Part shown: positions 21,984 through 34,310 of the stretch, piece by piece
Position numbering within the stretch: position 1 is the stretch's first letter
Layout of the letters: each line of letters starts with the position of its first letter
Translations under genes and position numbers: made by a program
Origin: Cephalotus follicularis
Taxonomy: Eukaryota > Streptophyta > Magnoliopsida > Oxalidales > Cephalotaceae
DNA: 64,000 nt
Direction of reading: 5' to 3'
NCBI GenBank assembly: GCA_001972305.1
Contig: BDDD01002030.1
Coordinates: forward strand, 1-64,000
The notes under the pieces: generated by a model
What the model was told of the DNA's origin: nothing
The model's input: the letters and a program-made list of their open reading frames with translations, nothing else
Database searches by the model: none

Positions 21984-24560
21984 CCAACTACCTCCAAAGT
22001 CGAGAACGCATGCTCGAAGCATGTCCTCCAAAGTCTGAATGGTCCTTTCGGATAGCCCATCTGTTTGGGGATGAAAAGTAGTGCTGAAACTCAATTCTAT
22101 ACCCATAGCTACCTGTAACTTCCTCCAAAACCCGGAAGTGAAGTGAGAGTCTCGATCTGAAACAATGCTGACAGGAGCTCCATGTGCTTTAACAATCTCT
22201 TTCATGAACAATATGGACAACTTATCTCTAGAGTAAGTCATCCGAATCGGTAGAAAGTGGGCCGACTTCGTGAGTTAATCGACCACAACCCATATACCAG
22301 CCTGTATGTCATGAGTCAGAGGCAACCCAGACACGAAATCCTTGGTAAGGTGCTCCCATTTCCACTCAGGAATGAGCAAAGGCTGAAGCAAGCCTGCTGG
22401 TCTCTGGTGCTCTGCCTTAACTTGCTGACAAGTGAGGCATCTCGACACAAACTCTGCGATTTCTCTCTTCATGCCAGTCCACCAATAGCTGAGTTTTAGG
22501 TCACGATACATCTTCGTACTCCCTGGATGAACAGAGAGACGAGATTTATGAGCTTGAGAAAGAAGCTTTTCCTTCAATTCGCTATAGGCTGGAATGCAAA
22601 TTCTATTCCTGTATCTCAATAACCCATATGTAGATAGATAGAAATATGGTTTCAATCCTTCATCAATAGCAGTAGCCACATTCTGTAATTCAATATCCAC
22701 TATCTGTGCATCTCTAATCCGGTCAAGCAATGTAGGTTGCACCTGTATATGGGAGAGAGTCATACAAGATAGCTTACGACTCAATGCATCTGCAACGACA
22801 TTGGCTTTTCCAGGACGATATTCAATATCACAATCATAATCATTAAGAAGCTCAAACCACCTTCTCTGTCTCATGTTCAAATCCTTCTGTGAAACGAGAT
22901 ACCCCAAACGCTTATGATCAGTGAAAACTGTGAACTTGGTCCCATAAAGGTAGTGGCGCCATTTTCCAAGAGCAAAGACAATGGCTGCCAACTCCAAGTC
23001 ATGCACTGGGTAGTTTTCTTCATGTGGTTTGATCTTTCACGATGCATATGCGATCACTTTGCCAAATTGCATAAGAACACAACCAAGCTCCTTTCCAGAA
23101 GATCGGTGTATACAACAAAGTCTTCGTTCCTGTCTGGTAAGGCTAGGACAGGAGCAAAAATCAATCTGTCTTTCAAATCTTGAAAACTTCTTTCACAAAC
23201 ATTATCCCACACAAAGGCAGCGTTCTTCTATGTCAATCTGGTCATCGGTGTTGCAATACGGGAAAATCCCTCAACAAACCGATGATAATACCCTGCTAAA
23301 CCCAAGAAGTTGCGAACTTCAGAAGCACTCGTCGGTCGTTTCCAATCTTTCACTGCCTCTACTTTCGATAGATCCACTGATAAACCGTCACCAGAAACAA
23401 TATGCCCTAGAAAAGCAACCTCCGATAACCAAAACTCGCACTTGTTGAATTTGGGATACAGTCGATGATCCCTCAAAGTTTGCAATACAATGTAGAGATG
23501 CTGGGCATGCTCCTCATCGGTCCTGGAATAAACCAAGAGGTCATCAATGAACACTACAATGAACTGATCCAAATACTATCTGAACACTCAGTTCATCAGA
23601 CCATGAAAGCCGCAGGAGCATTAGCCACACCAAAAGGCATAACTAAGAACTCATAATGGCCATATCTCGATCTGAAAGTCGTCTTCGGAATATCCTCCGG
23701 TCTGACTTTCAACTGGTGGTACCCGATCTCAAGTCGAGCTTAGAAAACACTGTCGCTCCTCTAAGTTGATCAAACAGATCATCAATGTGTGGTAGAGGGT
23801 ACTTATTCCTCAATGTAACTTTATTGAGCTGTCGGTAGTCAATACACATACAGAGCGATCCATCTTTCATCTAGACAAAAAGGATAGGTGCTCCCCAGGG
23901 TGAAGCACTAGGTCTTATAAAGCCTTTGTCCAGAAGATTCTGTAATTGTATCTATAACTCTTTCAATTCTATCGGTGCCATTCGGTACGGTGCTCAAGAA
24001 ATCGGTGCAGTTCCTGGTATCAGATCAATCACAAACTTTATCTCTCTGTCTGGCGGCAACGACGTCAAATCCCGAGGAAAAACATCTCCGAACTCGCAAA
24101 CCACTTGAATATCCTCCAGTTCTGACCGCCATCTGTCAGTATCGAGCACATGTGCCAGAAACCCCTGGCATCCCTGTCGTAACAATCTGTCTGCATGCAA
24201 AGCCAAAATCATCGGAACAAACAATGGCTCTAAGGTGCCAAGAAACCGAAAAGGTGGTCGTCCCAGAGGACTGAAAACCACTACTTTCCGATGACAATCC
24301 ACCTGAGCAAAGCTAGTAGACAACCAATCCATGCCAAGAATCACATCTAGGCAATCTATCGGTAAAACAATAAGATCGGCTAACAAGCAACGATCATCAA
24401 TCACAATAATACAATCTCTACACACTTGATCGGTGGTCACTGACTGATCGAGAGGTGTGGATACCTCCATCAAGAAAGGAAGGTACTCAGGCCTCAAACC
24501 AACATGGGAGACAAAATGCAATGCAATGAATGAATGGGATTAACCCGGATCAGTAAGAAC
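21984..24560 (-). pseudogene. T3 protease, RT, RNase H and integrase core
   Basis: From right to left on the minus strand: protease (near 24550, DPG followed by a TAA stop and then [16 protein letters not shown] near 24320), RT (GTAPIS, stop, APYRMAPIELKEL; FIDD box in [11 protein letters not shown] near 23545), RNase H ([30 protein letters not shown]), integrase HHCC ([19 protein letters not shown]), catalytic Asp in VVVD, second Asp in SDRDSHFTS and Glu in SERTIQTLEDM. There are stops at about 24540, 24000, 23230 and 22275, and a frameshift near 23720. It is interrupted by C1 after DFGGSW. It belongs to a chromovirus lineage distinct from T1, T2 and T4 in gag. Confidence 0.9.
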
Positions 24561-24639
24561 CCATGCTAGAAGCTGAAAGAGTCAAATGGTACATCCAATC
24601 ACAACATCTGAGCCTGCTGCAACACTCGGTTCCATCGCA

Positions 24640-25924
24640 AACACTCTAGCCTGAACAGTCGGAGCAGAACTCACTGGCTGCTTCACCCTGGACTGCGAAG
24701 AACACGGGAAGAAGACGGTACACTAGCTGTCGGTCCCTGTGGGGGTGGTGCCCACTATGTCTAATCAAATCCTCTAGGATGAGAACTCCGAGGAAAATCT
24801 CTAGCAATGTGGTCAGAACCACCACAAACCAAGCAATGGCCCAAGAACCATCTACAATTCTCAAAAGTATGGTTGGACTTCTGACAATGCATACAAGGAA
24901 CCGTAGCACTCTAATTACCGCTCCCAGAGAATCTGGAGGGTGTACCCTGACTAGGTGCTGAAGATCAGTCTCCTCGATGTGCGTTCCTTGATTTTCCTCT
25001 CCTCTAAGAACGGGACGGGTTCCTGCTATCCTGATTGCTACCCTGAGAACCAGGTGAGCGGCTACTATCAGTCTTCTGTGATTTAGCACTGCCACTGTCA
25101 CTACCACTCTCCCAAGAAGAAGGAGTAGGCCTGGTGTGGGCTATATTTCTCATCAGTTTAGCCTCAGCTGCAATATCCTCAAACTGTATAGCTCGAGAAG
25201 AAATATCCGATATGGAGGTCAAACCCAAGGGAGTTAGTTGCCTCCTCAAATCAAACCTCAGTCCCCGAAGGAACTTCTTTGCTCTATGCTCCTGGCCTTC
25301 CACTAAGTATGGGGTGGATCGGGCTAACTGCGTGAACCTCACCTCATACTCAGCAATTGTCATGCTTCCTTGTACCAAGTTAGCAAATTCAATCTCTCTT
25401 CTGTCTGTCTCGACCTGAGGGTAGTACCTTGCATTGAATTCTATTTTGAAGGCATCCCAAGAGCGGACTGTACCATTCCTTGTCCAATCTGTGTTAACCA
25501 TAGCCCACCCGTGCTCAGCTTCTCCTTAGAGCATATACACTGCCAATACCAATCTCTGTTCATCATCACATCCCATGACCTCAAAGATCTTTTCCAAATG
25601 GATTAGCCAAGACTCAGCAAGGGTAGGATCAGGGAGTCCTACAAATGCTGGAGGCTGCAACTTTAAGAAATGGCTCGACATGCCTTCCCTCCTTGGTCTA
25701 CGTTCCACTCTAGCCTGTTGGCGTCCCATCAGAGTATGCAACTGAGCCATGGTGGCACACAAATGTCTCCAAACCTCATGGTCAACACCCGTTGGTGGAG
25801 CATTAGGATCATACTCTGGAAAAACATTACCAGGAGCTGGTTCATCATCAACAGGAATAGGGGCAGGAGCAAGGGCAGGAGCATTCCTTCCACCTCGTCG
25901 GCCACGCCTTCCTCTGTTTTCCAT
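24640..25924 (-). pseudogene. T3 gag pseudogene
   Basis: The start is the ATG at 25924 (MENRGRRGRRGGRNAPA). A Pro-rich segment follows, then capsid (LQPPAFVGLPDPTLAESWLIHLEKIFEVMG, YYPQVETDRREIEFANLVQGSMTIAEYEVRF, FLRGLRFDLRRQL) and a Ser-rich linker. An in-frame stop is near 25527, and a frameshift near 25010 precedes the zinc region. There are two knuckles: CMHCQKSNHTFENC (complete CCHC) and CLVCGGSDH with a final Phe in place of Cys, at about 24800-24890. The protein differs in its N-terminus from the T1, T2 and T4 gags. Confidence 0.88.
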
Positions 25925-26091
25925 TGCTATAAAAGACAACAATTGGATGATCAGATGCAATCACTTTCAATTCCAATATCAATCTCTTTTCCAATAACAA
26001 TAGCATGAATAAGCCCGAACACATATCATGCAAATCCATTCGGTCAATCTCAATCAACGCATTATACACTTAGCTAGCAGGCCGACCAATG

Positions 26092-26103
26092 TCTCTGATA
26101 CCA
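26092..26103 (-). other. T3 primer-binding site
   Basis: The minus strand reads TGGTATCAGAGA, 3 bp inside the LTR end at 26107. It matches the initiator tRNA-Met site except for the last base (A rather than C). Confidence 0.85.
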
Positions 26104-26106
26104 TAC

Positions 26107-28487
26107 TGTAACACCCCGCGCCTGCAGGGCGGACACGTGGCATTATTCTCACTCCAATACGCAATACAATGGTCGGGACTAGCAATATAAAAATGCGGAA
26201 GATACAATACAAATCCATCCATACAATACAATATAAATCCTTTACAATACTAGTCTTTTCAATACAGTATCAGTCCTTCAAAACAACATTACAATGCAAT
26301 ACATTTCCCTCTTTCACTACAATATCTCTATCAACTTCATGATACCCAAGAATTTGTGCGGTCAATGGGTCTTCAGTCCTTCTGCCTGCCGCCCTACCTG
26401 TGCTGCACACAAGGTACAACATAGCCCCACCCTGAAGGATGGGGTTAGCCACACTGGTTAAGAAGAAACCTCATGCAGCATGTATGCATGTACCATGTGC
26501 AATATCAGTGACAATTTATACAATATCAATGTGCGGTGTACAATATCAATGCATGACATGGCAAATGCATATGTACAATTGGCGATCAGACTACCCGTAT
26601 GACAGTGGCGCATAACAGAGCATACGGATAGGATCTATAACAATCAATCAATCAAAGGCAAACACTCAATGGTGGTGTATGAAATACCCAATCAATCAGT
26701 CAATATCCTATAGAGCATGCAACCGGGTCAATACAATGTCAATCGATTAGCAGTGATCAATCCCACGGAAGGTAGTCCTTCAAAAAGGGTGGGAGATCTA
26801 TCTACGGTTCTCAGACTGATCAGGTCTGGGACTCATAGATCTTCCAACCTATGGCTGGGTCAATACAATCTCGATGAGCTACAGCCTCATGCAGCTACTG
26901 AAACTGTTAGGGAGCTACAGCCTCAAGGGAGCATCAATCGACAATCAATCGGTACCGCTTGTCAGTGGGTCAATACAATACAATAAATGAAACGATCGAA
27001 GGAATATGTGGACAGAGTCAACAACCTAACCTTCCTACATGAATTATAAGGTCACCCTATAGGATCCATACAATGCAATCAATCGATCAATCGAGTCAAT
27101 ACAATATCCTTACAATGTCAATAAGCAAAATTAATAAGTGGTGTTGTCTAATGGAGAAATGGGAACGTGCGTCCATCGTACCGAGTTAGACTCGCAGCAA
27201 CACTTATGACTCAAGCAATCTATCAATGTATCAATACAATGTCGAAGCAAGGTCAATAAGTGGTGGTATCTAATGGAGAGATGGGAACGTGCGTCCATTT
27301 TACCGACTTAGACTCACAACAGCACTTATGACTCAAGCAATCAATCAATCAGTCAGTACAATCATTAAAACTTTTTTCAAACACTTGAACACCTCAAGTG
27401 AGGCTCTAGTCAAGTGGCAATGTGAAAAGAAGTTTAAAACCAGCTTTAAAACAGTTAAAAACTCCTTTCAATACATTAGGCGTCGATGTCTTTGGTGAAA
27501 GACATCGACTCCTCTTTAAAACGGTGGAAAGACGTCGACGTCTTTCCCTATTTGTGTAGAGATCTGGCCGAAGACATCGATGTCCTTGGAGAAAGGCGTC
27601 GATGTCTTTCAATAAAAATAGCCTGAGAATGCCCATCGATGTTCGGCATCGATGTCTTTCTAGGGAAGAGACATCTCGAGGCAAAGACGTCGACGTTTTT
27701 GAAAGACGCCGATGTCTTTGCTTCAGAATCAAGGATAAAGCACTCAGATGAGAAATACATCGACGTCTTTGGGCTAAGGGTCGATGTCTTTTCCAGGGAA
27801 AGTCGATTTTATGCAGAAAATAGGGTCAATCTCAAGTCAAAATCCAATTTAAAGCCATTCTTCTAAAACCAAGGTTTAAAATCAATCATTTAAAGGTTGT
27901 AAAGGTTAGTAAAACTTGTTACAAGCTTTAAATTTCAATTTCAATCTTCCTAGATCCATTAGGTCAAGGAAATCAATAAAAACCCTAGTTTCACCATTCA
28001 CTCCAATTCAATCATTCAATCACTCATGCAATTCAGTCAATCAATCGATAAAGCAATAGGTAATTCAGTAAAGAAGTCCTACCTATCACTGAAGATTCAA
28101 GAGTTGAGCTTCCAATCACTCAATCGGATGCTATGTCGTTCAATCACCAATCCACTACTTGCAATCCCTGTCTTTGTCGATGCAGATGCAATCTGGGGCT
28201 GCAATGGTGGAAGATGGAGGCTGCTCGGCTAGAGAGAGAGGGAGAAGGATAGAGAGAGAAGGATGAATGGTGAGAATGAGAGAAATGACAAAGGAATTAA
28301 CTTATATAGTCGATTCGGTCAATTCTCTGAAACTCAGCCCAAAATCCCGACTATACATGCATATGATCAATACAATATCAATAGGTATAAGAATACCTCA
28401 ATTCAAAACAGTTCAGTACAGTCTAATACGGTACTATACGGTATGATGTATGCATGAACAGTACAAAAGGGAATTCGGATCATCACA
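26107..28487 (-). repeat. T3 5' LTR (right)
   Basis: It runs from TGTAACACCCCG at 26107 to GATCATCACA at 28487 (2381 bp) and is followed by the duplication GGAAT (28488-28492). It is 142 bp shorter than the left LTR, mostly because it has one fewer 122-bp unit and one fewer GACGTC unit of about 19 bp (compare 27681-27722 with 17611-17670). The minus strand keeps a TATA box CTATATAAG (28301-28309), consistent with its role as the 5' LTR. Confidence 0.93.
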
Positions 28488-29556
28488 GGAATGGAAGTGT
28501 TAGCATGTGACCATGGATTTCGTGTCGGGATTGCCAAGGTCACAAAATTATCATGAAGCAGTATGGGTTGTCGTGGACAGACTCACCAAATCTGTTCACT
28601 TTCTTCCAATGATCATGACATATTCTATCGAGAAGTTAGCTCGACTGTACATTCGGGAGATTGTGAAGTTGCATGGAGTGCCGGTCAGTATTGTTTGTGA
28701 CCGTGATGCAAGGTTTACTTCAAGGTTTTGGAGGAAGTTTCAAGTAGCAATGGGAACGACCTTGAGTTTTAGTACTGCATTTCATCCACAGACTGATGGG
28801 CAGTCTGAGCGTACCATTTAAACACTAGAAGATATGCTCTGGACTTGTGTTATTGATTTTTCTTGAAGTTGGGAGGATCATCTTCCGCTTATGGAATTCT
28901 CCTACAACAATAGTTATCATTCTAGAATTAGGATGGCTCCTTATGAAGTCTTGTACGAAAGGAAATGCAAATCGCCTATATGTTGGGATGAAGTGGGTGA
29001 AAGGCAAGTGTTGGGACCGGATATTGTGCAAGAGACTATCGACAAAGTTGATATAATCAAGAAAATGTTGCTCGCTGCACAGAGTCGGCAAAAGAGCTAT
29101 GCCGATAGAAGGAGAAGAAAGTTAGAGTTTGAGAAGGAAGATCATGTTTTTTTGAGAATCTCACATTCGAAAGGGATACACAGATTTGGCCAGAAAGGAA
29201 AGTTAGCTCCTCGGTATATTGGACCGTATGAGATATTGGAGAGAGTTGGGGAAGTCACATATCAGATAGCACTGCCACCCAACTTATCTAATGTACATAA
29301 CGTATTCTATGTTTCAATGCTATGGGAATACGTACCTGATTCATCTCATGTGCTGAGCAATGATCCTGGATTTATCAGTGACAACTTGTCTTATGAAGAA
29401 AGGCCAACGAGGATTCTGGACAGAAAAGAGAAAGTTTTGAGGAATAAGACTATTCCTATGGTGAAGGTACTGTGGCAGTTTCACGGGGCTGAGGAAGCTA
29501 CAAGGGAACGTGAAGCTGAAATGATGGAAACATTCCCTCATTTGTTCGGCATGTAA
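28488..29556 (+). pseudogene. T2 integrase core and chromodomain tail
   Basis: This resumes T2 pol after T3. The integrase triad is visible: Asp in VVVDRLTKSVHF, Asp in CDRDARFTS, Glu in SERTI. A TAA at 28819-28821 then interrupts, and the frame continues from 28822. The end holds MEFSYNNSYHSRIRM, the GPY/F module (IGPYEILERVGE, LPPNLSNVHNVF) and a chromodomain-like tail (RNKTIPMVKVLWQFHGAEEATRERE) with the stop after FGM. This tail places T2 among chromoviruses, which direct insertion to heterochromatin. Confidence 0.92.
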
Positions 29557-29585
29557 AGGACTAAATTCGAGGAAAACTTTTCTAT

Positions 29586-29598
29586 AAAGAGGGGGGAA
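29586..29598 (+). other. T2 polypurine tract
   Basis: AAAGAGGGGGGAA lies directly before the 3' LTR start TGTAATAATCGC. Confidence 0.88.
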
Positions 29599-32013
29599 TG
29601 TAATAATCGCAAATTTCAATTAATGTATATTGTATGATTAATGAATAAATTATACATTAAATTGATATTAAATGCTTGATTGTCCAATTATTTTAGTCAA
29701 TTGTTATTAATGGATTTAGTGAAGCTTGGAAGAAGCTAAAATTTGACGCGTAGACGTCAACGCCAACAGGAGACGGTGACGCCTTCAACTAGACAAGTAT
29801 TTTAATATGTGTCGATTAAAGGAGAAATTTAGCACGTAAATGTTGACGCCAAAGGAAGCCGTCGACGCCTTGAACCCAGATAAGAGTTCAGATACGTGTT
29901 GATTGATAGGAAATGAAAGGCATGAGTGTCCTTCAATCTGGATAGGTGTTTAAGTCATGTTAAAGGCAAGGAGAACATGTCAAACACTGAAGAATTCAAT
30001 TGCATGAGACGCCAGCTGCCAACTGAAGAGGAAGCTAGGTGTCCTAAGATCCAGCAACTTGCAAAACTAAGAAGAAACAAAACAATGAGTTAATGTTAGA
30101 AAGAGAAGAGAAAGAGTTGAGAACTTGAGTTTGTGGCTAAAACGAATCACTGAAACAATTTCCTATATCAGCTGCTGAGTGAGTAAATTAGGGTGTTAGA
30201 AACGTTTGAAAGGAAGGAAGCAATCCGGAATATACTGGGAGTTTGCATGTTATAGGGAGTTGGAGTTCAAGGTTGAATTCTAAGCATAACTTGGAATTGG
30301 TAAGCATCTAGTTCAATTTCTGTTGTTAAAATATATCTATATAGTTATATAGATTGAATTCTCGAAATTGTCAGAGATTGTTTGGAATCGAAAGAGTTTG
30401 GAGTTAGAGAGAAGAATCACACAATTGATTCTGGGATTGCATACTGAGGTAGGATTATGACATGTTTATGAAGATATAACATGTGTATTGTGTAAGGATG
30501 GTGTATATATGCTTGCATGTTGATATTTGAACTGTTGAATTCATTCCTTCTTGGATTGGTTATGGACTGCATATCCTGTATGTTGATTTTCATCAATGCT
30601 AATGTTTACACGTTAACACCTCACTAGAATAGTTGGCATCCTGTGCTGTTAGGTTGATTTTCGTCAACGCCTAAAGTCAATAACGTTGACGCGTAAGCTA
30701 CTGTTTTAGAAGACATCAGCATCTAAGAGGAAAACGTTGATGCTTAAGGTTCCTACCTTAATGCGGCAACGCCAATATTGAATATTGACGTCGATGATGA
30801 GCGTCGACGCCTAAGGAACACGTTGATGTCGTACCAACAGTTGATGTTGTTCTGTTTATACACTGGTTTACGTTAACGCCAATAGAAGAAACACGTTGAC
30901 ACTTAAGATAGACGCCGACGCCTAAGGAACACGTTGACGCCATACTGGACAGTAGAAAATTTATCCTGTTTATGCTTGATTCATGAGTTGACTGAAATGT
31001 TGTTATGCATTGCATATCATGAAAACAACTGTTTACTGTTTTCATTACTGTTTACAAGGATTGTTTACTATTTTCATTACTATTTCAAGGATTGAGTGCT
31101 ATATGCACAACTGAATATTTGAACTACTGTTATTTTGGTCTCCAAGAGAACCTACTGGAAGTGTTACTGTTATTTTGTTCTCTAAATGCGAACCACTGAT
31201 ACTGTTTTCCCTACAAAAGATATCAACTGTTTTATTACATTATATATGTAATACACTATATTTACTGTGATTGCTAGTTTCTGTTAGTCTAGTGATTGGA
31301 GCGTATCACTGGCTACGGAGGTGGACCTATGTGCCAGGAGTTGGCTAGAGCTTATACACCATACTGATCTGCATTGCAGACCGTGACTGTTCCCGCTAAA
31401 TGTGGGAAATGCTGCTACATTTTCTATCATCATTGAAGGGCATGGTGGTAGTTAAGTGTTGCACAGTTTGTGCTAGGAGTTAGCAACATGTGACACCCAC
31501 TATTGGTCTTCAGACACCCACTAGACTGATTGATTGTACCATTTGTGGTATTCTTGATTCATGATTGACTGTAGCCACTTGGCATGATTGCTTATATATA
31601 TTGACCTATATATATACTATTTTCAAAATTATAAACTATCATGCATGATTGCATTCATATATTCATCTTCATGCATATTTTCTACTTAGCCGAGTGAGGA
31701 CAAAGGCTAATGCCTACAATTTCATATTGAAGAGAAGAGTTGCACGAGTTACTGAAGTTGTACCTTGGAGAGCTTCTATTTAAGGGATTTATTGAAATAT
31801 GTAATAAGTCATACTCCGTTATGTTATATTTACATTTTCGATATGTAAAATATAACTTGTATTGTATTTAGTAAGCATGTAGTATGGGCTGTATACGAAT
31901 ACTTTTAAATAATCCAGTATATTGAATGCTTCCGCAAATGTTAAGAAATTATTAATTGGTGAATACTAGACTAAATGTATAACCATGTGTTAAATTGAAA
32001 ACGTGGTGTGACA
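29599..32013 (+). repeat. T2 3' LTR (complete)
   Basis: TGTAATAATCGC at 29599 to GTGGTGTGACA at 32013, 2415 bp. The last 690 bp match 9182-9870. The first half carries scattered GTCGAC/GTTGAC-type motifs (29745-29870 and 30650-30950, such as 'gcgtcgacgcctaag'). The polarity agrees with the plus-strand coding region. Confidence 0.92.
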
Positions 32014-32313
32014 AACTCCTTTTCAAATATTTGATTGACTTGAAATTTTGGACAATTTAGTTTTAGTATCAAAATAATTTTATTTTCTAGATCTTACGCT
32101 AGAAGTAGAATATCTATGTCGATGGAATTGGTAATTTTTATCGAACTGTTCATCACAAATGTTTAAATAATTAAAATTTTCTTATAAATTATCTAAAGTT
32201 GAATTGGTTTTGACAGTTTTATCAAATCTAATTTTTACCAATCCTTCTTCATTTTGAGTAATTAAATGTAAGGAAGCATTTTCAATATTTTCTTGATTAT
32301 GAGCAATAGTATC
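32014..32313. other. Unassigned AT-rich gap between T2 and R1
   Basis: These 300 bp lie after the T2 LTR and before the R1 LTR. They do not match either neighbour. The minus strand reads as codons with few stops (for instance LITQNEEGLVKIRFD), then stops near 32185 and 32065. This may be a fragment of an unrelated coding sequence or plain host DNA; I do not recognise it. Confidence 0.35.
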
Positions 32314-32804
32314 TGATTTTGGAAAAATCTTACCCAAAAATACCATTACGTGTCCTCTGGAAACATTGGACAAACGTTCTCTAGAGCTACAGACACGTGG
32401 TCGGACAGTTTGAAATCTAAAAATATAATGCTCAATAACGTCAGAGCACCAAATAAGGAAATGGTGTGGGATCCTCGGTCGTTTCCTAGGGTTACAATAA
32501 TCATCTTCGAAAGTCAAGCAAGAGAGTTACATCCAATGTCCTATAAATACTACAATGCAATCCATTACACAGGTCGACCAATTATATACTCTAAAAAACC
32601 TTGTAATTATCTTCTTTGCTATCACTGACTTAAGCATCGGAGAGTCCCCGAAAGGGATACCTCTTAGATCTTCGTTCTATTTGCTTTCTGTGTGAAGGGA
32701 GGACAACAAAATATCATTCAAACACCATTCTCGGAGCATTCGCAGCATTTTCCTCTACCAATCAAAGCACTACACGTATTGATGAGTTGATTTCTGCATC
32801 AACA
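32314..32804 (+). repeat. R1 5' LTR
   Basis: It starts TGATTTTGGAAAAATC and ends at 'gcatcaaca' (491 bp), followed by the primer site. The first 140 bp match 54610-54746, which is the cut 3' LTR. A TATA box CTATAAATAC is at 32541-32550. The start is set by comparing the two copies and by the polypurine run before 54610, so it may be off by a few bases. Confidence 0.8.
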
Positions 32805-32805
32805 G

Positions 32806-32822
32806 TGGCGCTGTCTGTGGGA
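32806..32822 (+). other. R1 primer-binding site (tRNA-Arg-like)
   Basis: TGGCGCTGTCTGTGGGA follows the LTR by one base. This resembles the primer site of Tat/Retand/RIRE2-type elements rather than the tRNA-Met site of the chromoviruses here. Confidence 0.8.
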
Positions 32823-32860
32823 AACGCTCCAAAAAATTTTCAACAAAAAACTGTTTAATC

Positions 32861-34310
32861 ATGCCTTCGAGGAGAGACATCAGCTCTATAGCCACTGGCA
32901 GCCAAGCTCCTGGCGACAATCACCAGCACCCCCCCCCCCCCCCCGCCCCGAGACGGTCAGAGGTTATCTCTGAGGAGGAGAACATAGATTGATGCATCTC
33001 TAAGGGTAGAGTCTTCAAGTTCCAGGGATCATAGTAACAATCCTCGGCAAAACCTTGTAAAGGAAGATCACATGGAAGAGGATCACCCAGTCGAGGCCGA
33101 GGAAACCCAAGCACGCCCCTACGCTTCACGTGGGATAGAGATGTTACAGAGGAGCAGGTCAGACCACTCTGTTTGACCTGCCACCGGAACATCCCAAGTT
33201 TCTAGCAAGACTAGGAACATAGAGGATATCGAGCAGACCATGAATAGAAGGTATGCTACATGGAGAGAAGGCTTAGAGGAGTCGAGCAGAGGAAAGGGTA
33301 CCTATCATAAGTACGTAACATCAATTGTACCCCATTTACAACAGAGATAATGAGGGAGCATATCCCAAGAGGATTCTGGTTCCCGAGTCTCAAGGAGTAC
33401 GATGGGTCCACGGACCCAATTCAGCATGTGCGCTACTATACACAAATTATGTTAGTGCAACAAGCCTCGGACGCTATGCTACAACTCTGACAAGCATGGC
33501 TCAAGCGTGGTATTCTATGCTATCACCAAACTCAGTGGCAAACTACGAACAGTTTACAGAACTTTTCAAATTCCTCAACAGCACCACTATAGGAAGAATT
33601 CCAACCATCTGATAAATGTCGTGTAGGGAAAGGATGAGTCCCTCAGAGACTGCCTCACCAGATTAAATAAGAAGTCTCTAATGATTAAAAACCTAGAGCC
33701 ATCCTTTGCTCTGAAATCTCTAAACAGTGGGTTGAAGGACAACCCACCATTTACTTTTTCTCTTATAAAGAAACTAGCTCAGGATATGGCAGACCTGCTG
33801 AGAAGAGTAGACAAGTACGTCAATGCCAAGGAGGCAATGGCGGCTAGGAAACAGAAGACTTCCTGGAGAGGCTAAAAGGTGGAGAAACTGGAGCACTCAC
33901 GAAGTGCTCTAGGGAAAAACAGAAGAGAAAGGATAGGTCAGAGCTGACCAAAGATGACCTAAGACACAAACTTTCCAGAAGGGAGGAATCAGCGAAGAGG
34001 GGGACACCGATCCTTACTTACAACACCTTTGCCCCTCTTTTGGAGACGTAGACCAGGATACTTGCCGTGGAGAATGGCAAAGTCCCTATCTAATGGGAAG
34101 CCCCATTGAGATCCCCGACAGAGAAGAGGGATTCAGATAAATATTGTCTGTACCATCGTGACCACGGGCACGACATGAAAGAGTGCAGGCATTTAAAGAA
34201 CCAAATAGAGGACCTGATCCACAGAGGTCATCTGAGGAAATACGTTGAAAACAATTCTCCTCAAGAAAGGAGGGAGCGCACCATGACAAGAAGAGGAGAA
34301 ATATCCTAGG
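32861..34310 (+). pseudogene. R1 gag pseudogene
   Basis: The start is the ATG at 32861 (MPSRRDISS), followed by a C16 homopolymer at 32929-32944. Capsid-like pieces appear in several frames at 33340-33880 (EYDGSTDPIQHV, then ELAQDMADLLRRVDKYVNAKEAMAARK). The C-terminus has the Tat-type single knuckle CLYHRDHGHDMKEC followed by LKNQIEDLIHRGHLRKYV (34140-34250). There are many frameshifts and stops. The His in the second Cys-pair position is normal for this lineage. Confidence 0.82.

Larger units (their letters stand above)
15902..28487 (-). mobile_element. T3: Ty3/gypsy chromovirus nested in T2 integrase
   Basis: This 12.6-kb insertion (about 9.8 kb without C1) has both LTRs, primer site, polypurine tract and a perfect 5-bp target duplication GGAAT. 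Orientation is opposite to T2. All domains are present but degraded by stops and frameshifts. Confidence 0.92.
9182..32013 (+). mobile_element. T2: split Ty3/gypsy chromovirus (Tekay-like)
   Basis: The order 5' LTR, primer site, gag, protease, RT, RNase H, integrase, chromodomain, polypurine tract and 3' LTR is complete once L3 and T3 are removed; only the beginning of the 5' LTR is lost. The coding frame on each side of T3 and of L3 joins at the duplicated 5-bp target, so both were inserted after T2. Tekay-like is an inference from gag and LTR size. Confidence 0.9.
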
